A stretch of DNA of 64,000 nucleotides, from NCBI GenBank assembly GCA_023614405.1, contig JAJUPC010000035.1, forward strand, positions 620,001 through 684,000. The letters are read 5' to 3'. This DNA comes from Avena insularis (Eukaryota; Streptophyta; Magnoliopsida; Poales; Poaceae). The notes beneath the pieces were generated by a model that did no database searches, was not told the origin of the DNA, and worked only from the letters and a program-made list of their open reading frames with translations. Positions 27,590-40,686 of this stretch are shown in pieces; within the stretch, counting starts at the first letter, position 1; the number at the start of each line of letters is the position of its first letter. A program made the translations under genes and the position numbers.

Positions 27590-27601
27590 GCTCTGATACC
27601 A
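27590..27601 (-). promoter_or_regulatory. Primer-binding site, tRNA-iMet type
   Basis: The minus strand reads TGGTATCAGAGC one base inside the 5' LTR. Confidence 0.93.
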
Positions 27602-27602
27602 C

Positions 27603-28965
27603 TATTGGGCCACGCTGAGATAAAAAAATTTTCCTCTAACGTGGTGATCCCAAGATCCAGCTGAGGTAGAAGGCCACGAGGTTTACCACTAGAGCGTAGT
27701 TGCGGATTATTGATGAAGCGCGTCAGTTGATGCAGTGCAGTCCTCACGATCCGATCGTCCTTGTGCTGATCGTACAACACCTCTACTGGTATCCACACGT
27801 ACAAGGAGGAGCACCGGCGGCGAACTGCTAAGTTCGATACGACGGTAGGACTGCTATGGAGCTAGGGTTTCCAACACATGGAATGACCTAACCGAACAAC
27901 GATTAACCTTTTTGGGTTACGGTGATCCACTATATATAGGGAGTGAACATGGGATCTGCTCGTGCAGCCCATTCACTAAAGCCCATATAATATTAGTCAC
28001 CGTGAGTCCAACTCACTAACTCAGTCCTAATCCGGCTTGGGTCCAACCCAACCAGATTTCCGGTCCAGATCCAATCCGAACTTGCTCCCACTCTTAAGTT
28101 TGTGACCTCGCAGGATCATGGCTACTTGGAAACGATTGGATTCCGACTCTCAATCGATCAGTCGGTAGCGGCTCCTAGCAGAATGTGCCGACTCCCAAGT
28201 ACCAAAGAGTCATGACGACTTGCCTTTCCAATGCGACTTACGTCCGAGTCCCTTTTGCCTCACGATATACCTTGTCAGACTATAGGCGAATATTTTTCAT
28301 CCCTTAAATAGTCCGACTCTCTTGTCGATCCGAGATAAGTGATTCACCCGACTAACTCTTAGTCGAACACCTAGGTTAACACTTAACCGAGTCATGCATG
28401 GCCATGCTTTCCGAATCATATCTCACAAGAGGGCCCAGAGAATATCTCTCTAAGTGGAGGGGAAAATCCCATCTTGGTTATTCACATCACGCAGCTTGAT
28501 TATCAGTCGACCCGAACCCTGCCTTTATAACTGCCCAGTTATGGATCAGCGTTTGATAGAACCTAAGTCGGTGATCCTCAACTCGGACTATGCAACAACC
28601 TCAGGTCTAAGGATTACAGTGATTGAGATATACAAATGACAACTTGTTCGTTGTACCTCAATATGGTTCAATCTGACTCGCTAAACTCTTTAGCCGAATC
28701 TGTGTAAGTTGGAATAGCATCCCCATTCCCATGACAAGTGGAACCGAGTCATCAAGCCAACTTTCACATTGGTCTAAGCTGTGTGTCCAGCACAACCTCA
28801 ATGACCAAGGATATTTAGTACAAACAACATGAATGTATAGTTCCACAACCGAATCACATATTCAATGATACACATCAGATGTTTATACAAGGACTACTTA
28901 ATATGTTTATGAATACAATGGAAAATCTCATCATACATGATTGGCTCTAGGGCATATTCCCAACA
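27603..28965 (-). repeat. 5' LTR of the minus-strand Copia element
   Basis: 1363 bp, collinear with 21083-22443. Its plus-strand first bases are TATTGGGCC instead of TGTTGGGCC, so the terminal CA of the element-strand LTR end became TA. The other end, TTCCCAACA, is followed by the TAAAT duplication. Confidence 0.92.
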
Positions 28966-28985
28966 TAAATGTTATGATGATATAC

Positions 28986-30775
28986 TATTGGAGATAGGCC
29001 CAAGAGGCAATAATAAAATGGTTATTACTATATCTTTGTGTTTATGATAAATTTTTGCATAACATGCTATAATTGTATTAATCGAAAACATTAATACTTG
29101 TGTGTTTTGTAAACATAAAAGAGTCCCTAGTAATCCTCTTGTTAAACTAGCTTGTTGATTAATAGATGATCATGGTTTCCTGATCATGGACATTGGATAT
29201 TATTAATAACAAGGTCATATCATTAGGAGAATGATGTGATGGACATAATCCTATAGTTAGCATAGCATAAGATCAATTAATTTAGAGTTCGTTTTCTATA
29301 ATCTTTCAAATACATAGTAACCTAATCCTTCGACCATGAGATCATGTTAATCACCATTACCGGATGGATACTTTGATGACATCAAACACCACTTCGTAAC
29401 TGGGTGGTTTTAAAGATGGCATTAGGTATTCTAAAAGTATGTGTTGAGGCACATGGATCAAGAGTGGGATTTGTTCATCCATATGAGGGATAGATATACT
29501 CTAGGCCCTCTTGGTGAAATGTCATCCAATTGTCTTGCAAGCATGTGACTAGGTCACAAGGGATGCCATATCATGGAACGAGTAAAGAGTACTTATCGGT
29601 AACGAGCTTGAAGTAGGTATAGAGATACCGATGATCAAACCTTAGATAAGTAAAGTATCACGTGGCAAAGGGAATTAGTATCGTATGTAAATGGTTCATT
29701 CGATCACGAAGTCATCGCAGAAATATGTGGGAGCCATTATGTATTTCTAGATCCCACTAATGGTTATTAATCGGAGAGGTGTCTCGATCATGTCTGCATA
29801 GTTCACGAACCGTAGGGAGACACACTTAAGGATTCGATGTTGTTTGAGTAGATATGCAATATGAGTTCGAGACCTAATGTTGTTCGGAGTATCGGATTGG
29901 ATCCAGGACATCACGAGGACATCTAGAATGATCCGGAGAATAAAAGTCATATAATGAAACTCATTTTTTGTGGTTTGAAAATGTTTTTGGTGTTTTGACC
30001 GGAAGCTTCTAGAATATTCTGGAAGGTCCACCACCCCGGGAGGGGATACTTGGAATGCACCATACCCTAATGGGCTTGGCGCATGGAACCCTAGGTCAAG
30101 TCGGCCAACGAAAAGGAAGAGAGACACAAACTCTAGTTTGAATAGTCAAATCCTAGTTTGAAAAGTCAAATCCTAGTTTGAAAGTCAAAGTCCTAGTGGA
30201 GGAATGAAAGGAAACCTTGAGGGAAAAAGTTTCCCTTTCCCTCTCTCTTGCCGCCGGCCATGAGGAGTTGGGGGTGGACTCAGCCAGGGCCTGGGAACCC
30301 TGGCCGCCGCCCTTCCACCCATATAAGGAGGGGTAGGGGCGCCCCTGCTCGCTCACCCCAAACCCTAGCCATCGGCGCCTCCCCTCTCTCCTCCATACAT
30401 CTTCTCTGGCTTAGGCGAAGCCCTGCAGTAATCTCTTCTCCACCACCACACCATCATGATGTTGGGATTCTGAGAATATCTACAACCTCTGCTGCCCTGC
30501 TGGAACAAGGGAGAGGAAGGTCTTCATCAACTACCGTACGTGTGAACGACTGCGGAAGCACTGCTGAAACATGGCGTCGGAAGGATCGTCTACATGATCT
30601 TGAGATCGGTAAGGGATCGACTATATCAACCACGAGAATCCGATCTTGTTAAACGCTTTGGATCCACGAGGGTTAGTTCTCTACAAACTCGTTGCACCGA
30701 TCTCGTAGATTAGATCTTGGCTTCTGTGTGTTCCCACGATAGAAATATTTTGTTTTCCATGTTGCGGACCCTACA
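28986..30775 (+). repeat. 5' LTR of the second BARE-like element
   Basis: 1790 bp. It begins TATTGGAGATAGGCCC (family TGTTGG) and ends GCGGACCCTACA. A TATA-like ATATAAGG at 30321-30328 follows a GGCCGCCGCC stretch. Short proline-rich frames near 30248-30652 are LTR sequence. Confidence 0.9.
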
Positions 30776-33700
30776 GTGGTATCAGATCTGTTGCACGAGT
30801 AGTACACAATGGTTTTGTGAGCGTTGATACTTTTATTGTCGCTTGCTTTTTATGTACTTTGCATCTTGCGGGGTGGTAGGATGAAGCGGCCCGGGTAACC
30901 TTACATGTCATCGTACATGAGACTTGCTCCACTCTTAACGTGCAACTTGAGTGGCTTTGCTGGTGTTTGTCTCTCCCACCATAGTGAAGATTGAATTTAC
31001 AATGGGCAATTGACAATACTTGTATGAATGTTGTGGTTCATGTTCGTAAGCTAGAACAGCTCTTATTCGAAATCCCCAGCCACGTAAAACATGCAAATAA
31101 AATTAGAGGCGTCTAACTTGTTTTTGCAGGGCTTGTGTTGTGATGTGATATGTACATGATGTGATTGTGATCATATATGATGTATGCAATGATCCTTATT
31201 GTAAGTTGGAAACCGATAAGAGCCTTATGGTTGTCTTTAAATTTCGTTTAAGACATGCATGTCTATTCATCAAAGTAGTTGTAATAGTTGCTGCTGGTGG
31301 AGGACAACCTTGACACCACGCCGGTGATGATGGAGATCATGTTCGTTCTTTGGAGATGAAGATCAAAGGCACAATAATAAAGGCCATATCATATCACATA
31401 TTATGAATTGCATGCGATGTTAATCCTATTTATGCATCTTGTATTTCTTAGATTGCGATAGTAGCATTATAAGATGATCCCTCTCAGTAAATATAAAGTA
31501 ATAAAGTGTTCGTCCTTAGTAGGCACCGTTGCTAAGACTCGTCGTTTCGAAGCATCACGTGATGATCGGGTGTGATAGATTCTACATGTGCATATAACGG
31601 GTGCACGCCAGTTTTGAACATGCGGATACTAAGGTTAACCTTGGCGAGCCTATCATATACAGACATGGCCTCGAAACACAGAATACCGAAAGGTAAAGCA
31701 TGAGTCATATGGATGATATGATGAACATGTTGATTGTTCGCCTTTGAAGCTACATCATCTCTCGTGATTGTCGGACTTGGTGTAGTGGATTTGGTTCGTG
31801 TAATCACCAAAACGACTCGAGGGATGTTGTTTTGAGTGGGAGTTCAAAACTAATACGATTAAAAGTTGAACACAATTTATCATAAATTAAATCAAAGTGA
31901 ATGTGCATAGTTGGTGTAGTCATTGGCATCCGTTCACCAACATTTAGTTATAATTGAGATAATAGAACTATAGAATTCTGGATAGTTACTTTACAAACCG
32001 GTATTGTATTGTTTTGCGTGTTAATCTAAATTTTAGAAGTCCTATTGCAAACTTTCAGCAAACTCCGGTTACTCCATGAAGTTTAATAATTAGTATTAAA
32101 TCAAGAGTAAGAATTCCAGTGTTAGTATTTAAAGTATCATGTTAGCCTCCATGATTCTTGATATTCAAAAGATTGTTTTAATATCAAGGTTATCTAGGAT
32201 CTGAAAGAATTGTTTCAAAATCATCATATGTGGAAGATATTGCAATATCTAAAACAATGTTTTGGTTGCAACATGATATAGTATAATTTGGCAAAATTTA
32301 TGTTCTCATATTTGATGAGAATTTGCGAAGGTTGGAGATGCTAGACATCCTAATCCTCCAAAAGGTTTTGGAAAGCAACTTTATTCTCGCGATTCACCTT
32401 TATAAGCTATAGTAGCTTGATCATGAAAGTTGTCATGATAAGGATGAATAGAAGATATAGGAAAAATGTTTACTACCTTAAGAGATTACTAAAGAATGGA
32501 TTTTGAAAGAACGCCAAACATTTGATGATGGTGATCTACTTCAAAGTGCAAGTCCAAAGGTATTAGTATTTTACTATACACACTTTGGACTATGTGCCAT
32601 GTGTATGGTGCCACTATTGATATTGATAGATTCTTTCAAAAAGAAAAGGAAATGCTGAAAGAGTATCTCAGAAATATTTGGTAGGAAAAGAAAGACTGGA
32701 ATTGTCCAGCTTGAATATATATGATATACATGTTATGGTTGTATTCTTTGCTTGTTAGACAATGTGGTTCTTGTATATTGGATACCGAATTGGTTGGTGT
32801 AAAATGTCATACAAGACAACATAATTCATGAACTGCAATGGCCTAAGTAACTAGCAAGAGAATATGTGAAGATACTCGTTGAAAACAAAGAAATTTTGTG
32901 GTGTTTCTCATTGACATCAAAGATTTCCTTCAAGATTTGTTTCAATAATTTTTATTATCATCAAGTATTATGAGAACAAAATGTTGTTCAAATAATTACT
33001 GTACTCCATAAAAGATGGATGATTTACATGTCTGGTTGGAGAAATCATGTCCATAAAACAAATGCTAAAAATATCAAAATACAAATGATTGAAAGATCAC
33101 TTAAGAAGTGACATCGCCATTTAAATTATATTAGAAAGAAAACATGAAGAAACTCCATGTTGATGGAATTTTGGAGTCTTTTGATTTTTTTTATCAAATG
33201 ACACTTGTGAGACTTTCCTAGAGATAATTAAAACTTCGTTCAAAGGCCAAAGAAGAACGAACGACTAACTTATTGGAATTTGTACATATTGATGTATGAA
33301 GTCCATTATGTGTAGTCATGAGCGATGGATTTCAACTTCATATACTTTCTCCGGTAATTTGAGTGAATACATGTGTATATTTCCTTAATGAGGAAGAAGT
33401 GTGAAATATTTGAAAATGTTCAAAGACTTTCAAGATGAAGTGGAAAATCATTCTAACAAGCAAATAAAGAATTTATGATTGGATCATAAAGTAAGATATT
33501 TGAGTTACAAGTTTAGCATAACACCTAAGATTTGAGGAATCGTTCCATGGATTTGCATTTCCTGAAACACCATACGAGTATGGAGTGTTCGAGATATGTA
33601 ATGAAACCTTGTTTGACATGGTGAGATAAAAGGTGTTAGTAATAAAACTGCCATAGTATTTTAAAGATTAAAGCTTAGAGACTACCGATTTTACACTAAA

Positions 33701-35755
33701 AAGATCTCCATCATGATCCGTTGAAATGACACCATATAAGTTATGGTTTGGGATAAAACCCAAGTTGTCATTTCTTAAATTTTGGTATGCTAGGCATAAG
33801 TAAAATGTTTACAACCAAAATCGGATGAGCATGTCTTTGTATGTTATTTTGAATAATCGTTGAGTATTCCTCGATAAACACTGAAGATGAAAGTGTTAGT
33901 CGCTTGGTACGTCAAGTTTCTTTAGAAGAAATTTTTCATGAAAAGTTAAGTGGGAGGACAATAGAACTTTGATAAGGTTATTGAACTTTAGCTATATATG
34001 CTGAGTTGCGCAGCGCCGGAAAGTATCTCGGAGGCAGCAACAATGCTCATGGCTCACATGCCTCAAAGGTTATGATCACAAAGGTCTAAGTTCCTATTGA
34101 ACCAAGTAGGTCGGGTAAAACAATCAAATACTAAGATTTGAGAGTAAATCATTGTTGTTTGACAATGATGAACCAACTACATGCAAAGAAGTGATGATGG
34201 GTCCTAACTCCATCCAATGGCTTAAAGCCATAAAATCCATGATAGTTCCATACACGAGAAATCATATTTTTTTGAACTTGGAAGACCCTCCGGACAGGTG
34301 TAAGACCTATGGGTCATATTTGGATCTATAAAGAAATAGACATGGATGTTTCACATCTATGAAATATTCGACATTTCGGGAAAGAGTTTACGATAATGTT
34401 CAAGGAGTGGACTATGACAATATTTGATTTTCATAGCAATATTTAGTCTAGATGAATTAATATAGCAATCACAACATATAATTTGGTATATGGTAGTTGA
34501 ACAAACAAAACAAGTTCTTCCCGTAGAATGGTTACATAGGACGTGTACATAACACAATCCAAAGGGTTTTGTTAATTCAAAGGATGCTGAAAATGCATGC
34601 AAACTTCAATGGTTGAAGTAAGCATCGCGGAGTTGGAATCTTCACCGTGAAGAAACTGTTAAAAGGGTTTAATTTCATCGGAGACAATGAAGATGCTTGC
34701 ATTTGCAAGAAATTAAGTGGGAGTGCTAGGACATATTTATAATACATTATGTGAAAGACATATTGTTGATTGGAAATGATGTATTTTTTATTGACAAAGG
34801 TTAAGAATTTAATTTCAGTGAAATACTTAGGCAAAACCCTAATATTTGGCATCAATGTCTATATGGATAGATTGAGACGCTAATATGGTTGTGCCAAATG
34901 TACATAGATGAGATATTGAATGAGTTCAATATAGAAATGACAAGAAGGTACTTGTTGCAAAAGAAGGATTGAATCAAGATTCAAGTGTTTTGACACTTGG
35001 TAAGTGAAACGAGATTCAAGTGTTTTGACACTTGGTGAGTGAAATCACAAGAATATTTTTGACCAATCATGTTGTGATATGTACAAATCCAGATATGTCC
35101 TATGCTCTAAATGTTATGAGCATATGCCAGAATGACTCATAAGATGATCATTGGACGATAGTAAGGATATTCTTATGATCTTTGGAAGAACTAAGAATAT
35201 GTTATTTATGTAGAGGTGAAAAGTAGATAGATAGTTAATTATAAAGTGTTGCATTGATACTAGTTTTGGCACAAGATACAAATTAAGTTTATCTCAAATT
35301 TAAAACTATGGGTGGCACAATGTAATGGAAAGAAAGTACCATAACGGATGTGGATGAGTTCCAAAGTTAAGACATTGTGACGGATACTACAACAAAAGGC
35401 TAAGTATATGACTGCCATTGTAGCAACAATTTTGTGTCAAGTAGTTCGTTATCAAACTAGGTGTGGTTCACAATGGTCTAGTACTATGAAGATATATTCT
35501 ACGACAATTGTATCAACATGTTTTAACCCCAAGGAACTAAAGATATAACCAAAGGACCAAATTTATATAGTACCATCTCATTAAAGAATGAGTGATGTGT
35601 AGATACGCAAAGACATGCAAATACACAAGGACCTAAAAGTGTCGGATCCGAATATTATGTTTACCACTAGCAATCGTGTATATACAATACCAGAAATCCA
35701 TGGGTGTTGAATGCACAAGTTTTTTCTAAACTAGATTATTGACTCTAGTGCAGAC
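30776..35755 (+). other. Internal region of the second BARE-like element
   Basis: The primer site TGGTATCAGATC (30777-30788, one change from the consensus) starts it. The rest is AT-rich, collinear with 16675-21082 plus 37540-38214, and without an ORF above about 90 codons. Traces of Copia pol remain near 34140-34240. The usual AAGTGGGAGAC polypurine tract before the 3' LTR reads AGTGCAGAC here, so it is changed. Confidence 0.8.
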
Positions 35756-37539
35756 TGTTGGAGATATGCCCAAGAGGCAATAATAAAATGGTTATTATTA
35801 TTATATATTTGTGTTTATGATAAACGTTTGCATAACATGCTATAATTATATTAACTAGAAACATTAATACTTGTGTGATTTGTAAACATAAAAGAGTCCC
35901 TAGTAAGCATCTTGTTAAACTAGCTTGTTGATTAATAGATGATCATGGTTTCTTTATCATGGACATTGGATATTGTTAACAACAAGGTCATATCATTAGG
36001 AGAATGATGTGATGGACACACTCCTATAGTTAGCATAGCATAAGATCAAGTCATTTAGAGTTCGTGTACTATAATCTTTCAAATACATAGTAACCTAATC
36101 CTTCGACCATGAGATCATGTTACACCATCACCAGATGGTTACTTTGATGACATCAGACACCACTTCATAACTAGGTGTTTATAAAGGTGGCATTAGGTAT
36201 TCTGAAAGTCTGTGTTGAGGCACATGGATCAAGAGTGGGATTTGTCCATCCATATGACAGATAGATATAATCTGGCCCCTCTCGGTGGAATGTCATCTAA
36301 TGGTCTTGCAAGCATGTGACTAGGTCACAGGGGATGTCATATCACGGAACAAGTAAAGAGTACTTATCGGTAATGAGGTTGAACTAGGTATAGAGATACC
36401 GACGATCAAACCTCGGATAAGTAAAGTATCGCACGACAAAGGGAATCAGTATCATATGTAAATGGTTCATTCGATCATGAAGTCATCCTAGAAATATGTG
36501 GGAGACATTATGGATTTCCAGATCCCACTAATGGTTATTGATCGGAGAGATGTCTCGATCATGTTTTTATAGTTCACGAACCGTAGGGAGACACACTTAA
36601 GGATTCGATGTTGTTTGAGTATATATCGAATAAGAGTTGGAGACCGAATGTTGTTCGAAGTCTTGGATTGGATCCAGGACATCACGAGGAGATCCGAAAT
36701 GGTTCGGAGAATAAGATTCATAAGGAAAGTCAATTTATAAGGTTCGACAATGTTTTCAGTCTTTTGGCTAGAAGCTTCTAGAATGTTCCAAAAGGTCCAC
36801 CACCCCGGGAGGGGGTACTTGGAATGCACCATACCCTAATGGGCTAGGCGCATGAAACCCTAGGTCATGTCGGCAAAGGACAAGGAAGAGAGACACAAAC
36901 TCTAGTTTGAATAGTCAAATCCTAGTTTGAAAAGTCAAATCCTAGTTTGAAAGTCAAAGTCCTAGTGGAGGAAGGAAAGGAAAACTTGAGGGAAAAGGTT
37001 TCCATTTCCCTCTCTCTTGTCGCCGGCCATGAGGAGTTGGGGGTGGACTCGGCCAGGGATGGGAACCCTGGCTGCCACCCTTCCACTCATATAAGGAGGG
37101 GTGGGGGCGCCCCCTACTCCCTCACCCCAAACCCTAGCCGCCAATGCCTCCCCTCTCTCCTCCATACAGCTGCTCTGACGTAGGAGAAACCCTACAGTAA
37201 TCTCTTCTCCACCACCACACTATCGTGATGTTGGGATTCCGAGGAGATCTACAACCTCCGCTATCCTGCTGGAACAAGGGAGAGGAAGGTCTTCATCGAC
37301 TACCGTACGTGTGACCGACTGCGGAAGTGCTGCCGAAAGGTGGCGCCGAAAGGATCGTCTACACGATCCTGAGATCGACAAGTGATCGACTACATCAACC
37401 ACGAGAATCCGATATCGTTAAACGCTTTGGATCTATGAGGGTTCTCTACAAACTTGTTGCACCGTTCTTGTAGATTAGATCTTGGATTTTGTGTGTTCCC
37501 GCGATAGAATTTTTTGTTTTCCATGATGCGAACCCTACA
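35756..37539 (+). repeat. 3' LTR of the second BARE-like element
   Basis: 1784 bp, TGTTGGAGATATGCCCAAG to GAACCCTACA. The same TATA-like site is at about 37089-37095. Confidence 0.92.
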
Positions 37540-38214
37540 TATACTAGGGTGACTCATAATATGATCATTGGACGATAGTGAGGATATTCTTATGATCTTT
37601 GGAAGAGCTAAGAATATATTTTCTATATAGAAGTGACAAATAATTCATTGTAAAGTGTTACATTGACAGATAGTTCATTGTAAGGTGTTATATTGACACT
37701 AGACAGATAGTTCATTATAAGGTGTTACATTGGAACTATAAAAATAGTTCATTGTAAAGAGTTATATTGGTACTAGTTTTGTCACAAGATACAAATTAAG
37801 ATTATCTCAATTTGGGCTATAGTTAAGGTGGCACAATATAATGGAAGAAAGTTATGGACATTGTGACGGATACTACAACAAAAGGCTAAGTATAAGACTA
37901 CTATAGTAGCAGCAAAGGAACTAGGTGTGGTTAGATGGGCTAGTACTATAAAGATATATTATATGACAATTATATCAACATGATTTAAACCCCAAGGAAC
38001 TAAGGTCTCACCAAAATTATATAATGCCATCTCACTAGAGAATGAGTGATTCGTATAGACGCAAAGACATGCAAATACACAAGGACCTGAAAGTGTCAGA
38101 TCCGGGAATTATATTTACCACTAGAAAACGCGTATATACAACACCAAAGTGCCATAGGTGTTGAATGCGCAAAGTTTTCAAACTAGATTATTGACTCTAG
38201 TGAAAGTGGGAGAC
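37540..38214 (+). other. Distal internal region of the outer Copia element
   Basis: Resumes the outer element after the nested copy. It ends in an intact Copia polypurine tract, GAAAGTGGGAGAC, at 38202-38214. Short direct repeats of a unit containing GATAGTTCATTGTAAGGTGTTA occur at 37650-37760. No gene. Confidence 0.8.
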
Positions 38215-39922
38215 TAAAGGAATATGCCCGAGAGGCAATAATAAAGTGGTTATTATGCTATTCCATGTTTATGATAAATGTTTATTTTTCATGCTATAAT
38301 TGTATTAATAAGGAAACGTTAATACATGTGTGAAATATAAACAGATAATTTCCTAGTAAAGCCTCTCTTTATACTAGCCTATTGATTAACGGATGATCAA
38401 AGGTTTCCTGATCATAACATTGGATGTTGTTAATAACAGGGTCATATCATTGGAGAATGATACGATGAACATTCACCTGCATTAGATGTAGCAATACGAT
38501 CATGTCATCAAGTTTTAATTGCTATAACATTGGTAGTAACTCAATGTCCGTAGACCATGAAATCACGTCAATCACTTTCACCGGAAGAGTACTTTGATTA
38601 CATCCGGATCATGGATTATAAAGGTGTCGTCAGGTATTTGGAAAGTGTTAGTTGAGGCTCGTGGATCGAGAGTGGGATTTGTCCATCCGGATGATGGAGA
38701 GATATACTCAAGGCCCTCTTAGTGATATCACATTGACATAGCCTTGTATGCAAGTGATTTGATCACTAGAATGTCATATCACAGGAACAAGAAAAAGAGT
38801 AATTTTTAGGAAAAAGATTAAACAAGGTATGGTTGATACCAAGTGATTGGATCTCGGACAAGTAAAATATTGCGAGGCAAAAGGAATTTGATTACAGCGA
38901 AAGAGGTTAAGACGATCATCTGATTTTCATGGAACTAGTGGGAGTCGTTATGGATCTCTAGGTCTCGCTAATGATTATTGATCGGAAAAAGTATCGATCA
39001 TGCCTACATAGTTCTTAAACCCGTAAGGAGAAACACTTAAGGTAAACCGACGCATTTGAGAGGATAGGAAACATAGGGGAAATCAATGGACATCGCAGAA
39101 AATTTTTCTGCTGTAGAAAATTGTTCTGCCGAATCTACCAAAATACTTTTGGGGTATCGAAACAAAGCAAAGGGATCAAAATGTTAATGTGTTAATTAAA
39201 TGAAGTGTTCATTAAATGAAGTACTCATTAAATGAAGTGTTCATTAAATTGAGTTGCATTAAAATGGAATTGAAGTTCTTTAATGGATAGACATTTAAGG
39301 GAATTAAAATGATTTAATGGAACTAAAGTGCTTTAATGGAAAGACCTTTAAGGTAATTAAAGTGTTTTAGTGGACCTTTAAGGGAATTAAAGTGTTTTAA
39401 TGGAGATTGAATGAGAGGAGGGGAGGGGCATCCCCTTGGCGCCTATAAAAGTAGGTGGCCTCCTCCTCCTCTCTACAAATACTCATTCACCATTCTCTCA
39501 TATGCCCTTTGGTTGGCATCTTCCCCCTCTTCCTAGCTTGTCCATGGCAACAAGCGAGGTTCTTAGGCGAAGACCTGCTCTAATCCTTCTCCTCCACCAC
39601 CACTACCATGGCATAGCGCTGGTGTAGTTCACGGGGATCCGCTACTTCCGCTTCTCGGCTAGAGCGAGAGTTCGGGAGTCGTCGGCACACCGTATTTGTC
39701 ACCGATTATGGAGGCGCTGCCCATTTTTGGCACTGATCGTCTGCATGTCCTTGAGGATGGTCGTGTACATATACATCAACCATGTTTGTTTGCGGGAACA
39801 TTATCCCGCTTATGGTCTACGAGGGTGAGACCATCTGTAACCGTTACAAGTATCGCCTAGATTGGATCTTGGCAGTTGCAACCGTAGGAATTTTTTTGTT
39901 TTCTATGCAACGAACCCCATCA
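38215..39922 (+). repeat. 3' LTR of the outer Copia element
   Basis: 1708 bp. Begins TAAAGGAATATGCCCGAG (mutated TGTTGGAAATATGCCC) and ends CGAACCCCATCA. TATAAAA at 39444-39450. About four tandem 16-bp units at 39198-39262. Confidence 0.88.
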
Positions 39923-40686
39923 GGGGGGTTTGGGTGGGCCTTGTATTTTTCCGATCTATGCTAGAAAACTACAAAGAGATATCCGGGTTCGATCCTTCCG
40001 CGGACGTATCCTGCCCGGATGCGGTCCGTGCGGGCCTTGACGATTCTCCGACATCCTAGGAACTAGTGCTCAGGCCAGTTTTGCCGATGAAGAGGTGTAT
40101 GTCCCTGATTGGAAAAATAGAGCAGAGGGTGGGGTTCAACTTCGCCGGGATCCATAACTCGTCTGGTGGGACGATCGGAATGTTGCCGGAGAAGAGGACG
40201 CGCCCGATGGCTATGGTGTCGCCGATTCCCGCGAAGAGGTTGGACCTCACCCGGTGTAGAGCTCGAAGCGCCTATTGCCCCATGGTGGGCGCCAACTGTC
40301 ATGGTATTGTTGACGAGTACACCATGGAAGGGTCCTCACAAAGCGTGTTTAGAGAGGTGGGGGAAGGCGACGATTTGGCGGGTACGAGGTAACACAACTT
40401 ATCCGGGTTTAGATCCCACAATGGTGGCAGAATCCTACTCCTGCTATAAATCACTATAATGGGAATATGCCGAGTTACAGGGATCGGTTCGCTGTGCAAG
40501 GTGATATGAGTTGTGCCCTAAAGGCTCCTAGAGGCCCGGCTTATAAAGGCGTTAGAACCTAGGGTTACAGGTAAAGTCCTAGGCGGACAGGTAACAAAGT
40601 TCTATACTAGCACAAAATAGTCTTATGTGTCTTGCACTCCAAGGCTCTGGGTTGGACCATGACTGCACCGTAGCCTTTCTTTATTT
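39923..40686 (-). mobile_element. Gypsy-type remnant, 5' end with LTR and primer site, left part
   Basis: An LTR edge TGTCATGGTATTG starts at 40297. To its left, 40277-40294 on the minus strand reads TGGCGCCCACCATGGGGC, the form of primer site used by many Gypsy elements, separated by 2 nt. So a minus-strand element has its leader at 39923-40276 and its 5' LTR to the right. Several overlapping short frames here are leader sequence. The left side is cut by the outer Copia LTR at 39922. Confidence 0.75.
40277..40294 (-). promoter_or_regulatory. Gypsy primer-binding site
   Basis: TGGCGCC-type site on the minus strand, 2 nt from the LTR edge. It differs from the initiator-Met type used by the other elements in the window. 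Confidence 0.8.

Larger units (their letters stand above)
21083..28965 (-). mobile_element. Copia retrotransposon, full-length, minus strand, coding region broken
   Basis: Both LTRs, a primer site, a polypurine tract and a gag-pol region are present. Perfect 5-bp duplications TAAAT flank it (21078-21082 and 28966-28970). It sits in the internal region of the outer BARE-like element. Its LTR family also occurs at 62479-63836. Start and end on its own strand are TGTTGGGAATATGCCC... and ...GTGGCCCAACA. Total length is 7.88 kb, normal for a plant Copia element. Confidence 0.95.
28986..37539 (+). mobile_element. Second BARE/Angela-like Copia element, both LTRs present, frameless
   Basis: LTRs are at 28986-30775 and 35756-37539, flanked by the perfect duplication TATAC (28981-28985 and 37540-37544). 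Inserted 15 bp from the edge of the minus-strand Copia element, in the same outer element. The 8.55-kb length matches an autonomous BARE-like element, but the interior has no gag-pol frame. Confidence 0.93.
15201..39922 (+). mobile_element. Outer BARE/Angela-like Copia element, 5' truncated, carrying two nested insertions
   Basis: Parts in order: 5' LTR remnant 15201-16674, internal 16675-21082, nested element 21083-28965, a 15-20 base internal piece 28966-28985, nested element 28986-37539, internal 37540-38214, 3' LTR 38215-39922. The joins are shown by target duplications and because the spliced internal sequence (CTCTAAAT, GTTATGATGATATAC, then TAGGGTGACTCAT) runs parallel to the intact internal region of the second element near 35111-35150. 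No protein frame survives. The 5' LTR lacks about 170 bases at its start and about 100 bases near 15358 relative to the 3' LTR. I found no target duplication, in line with the left truncation. Confidence 0.85.

Noticed and set aside
30248..30652. 134-codon frame near a TATA-like box
   Set aside because: It is inside the LTR of the BARE-like element, in its leader region, and is not kept in the partner LTR.
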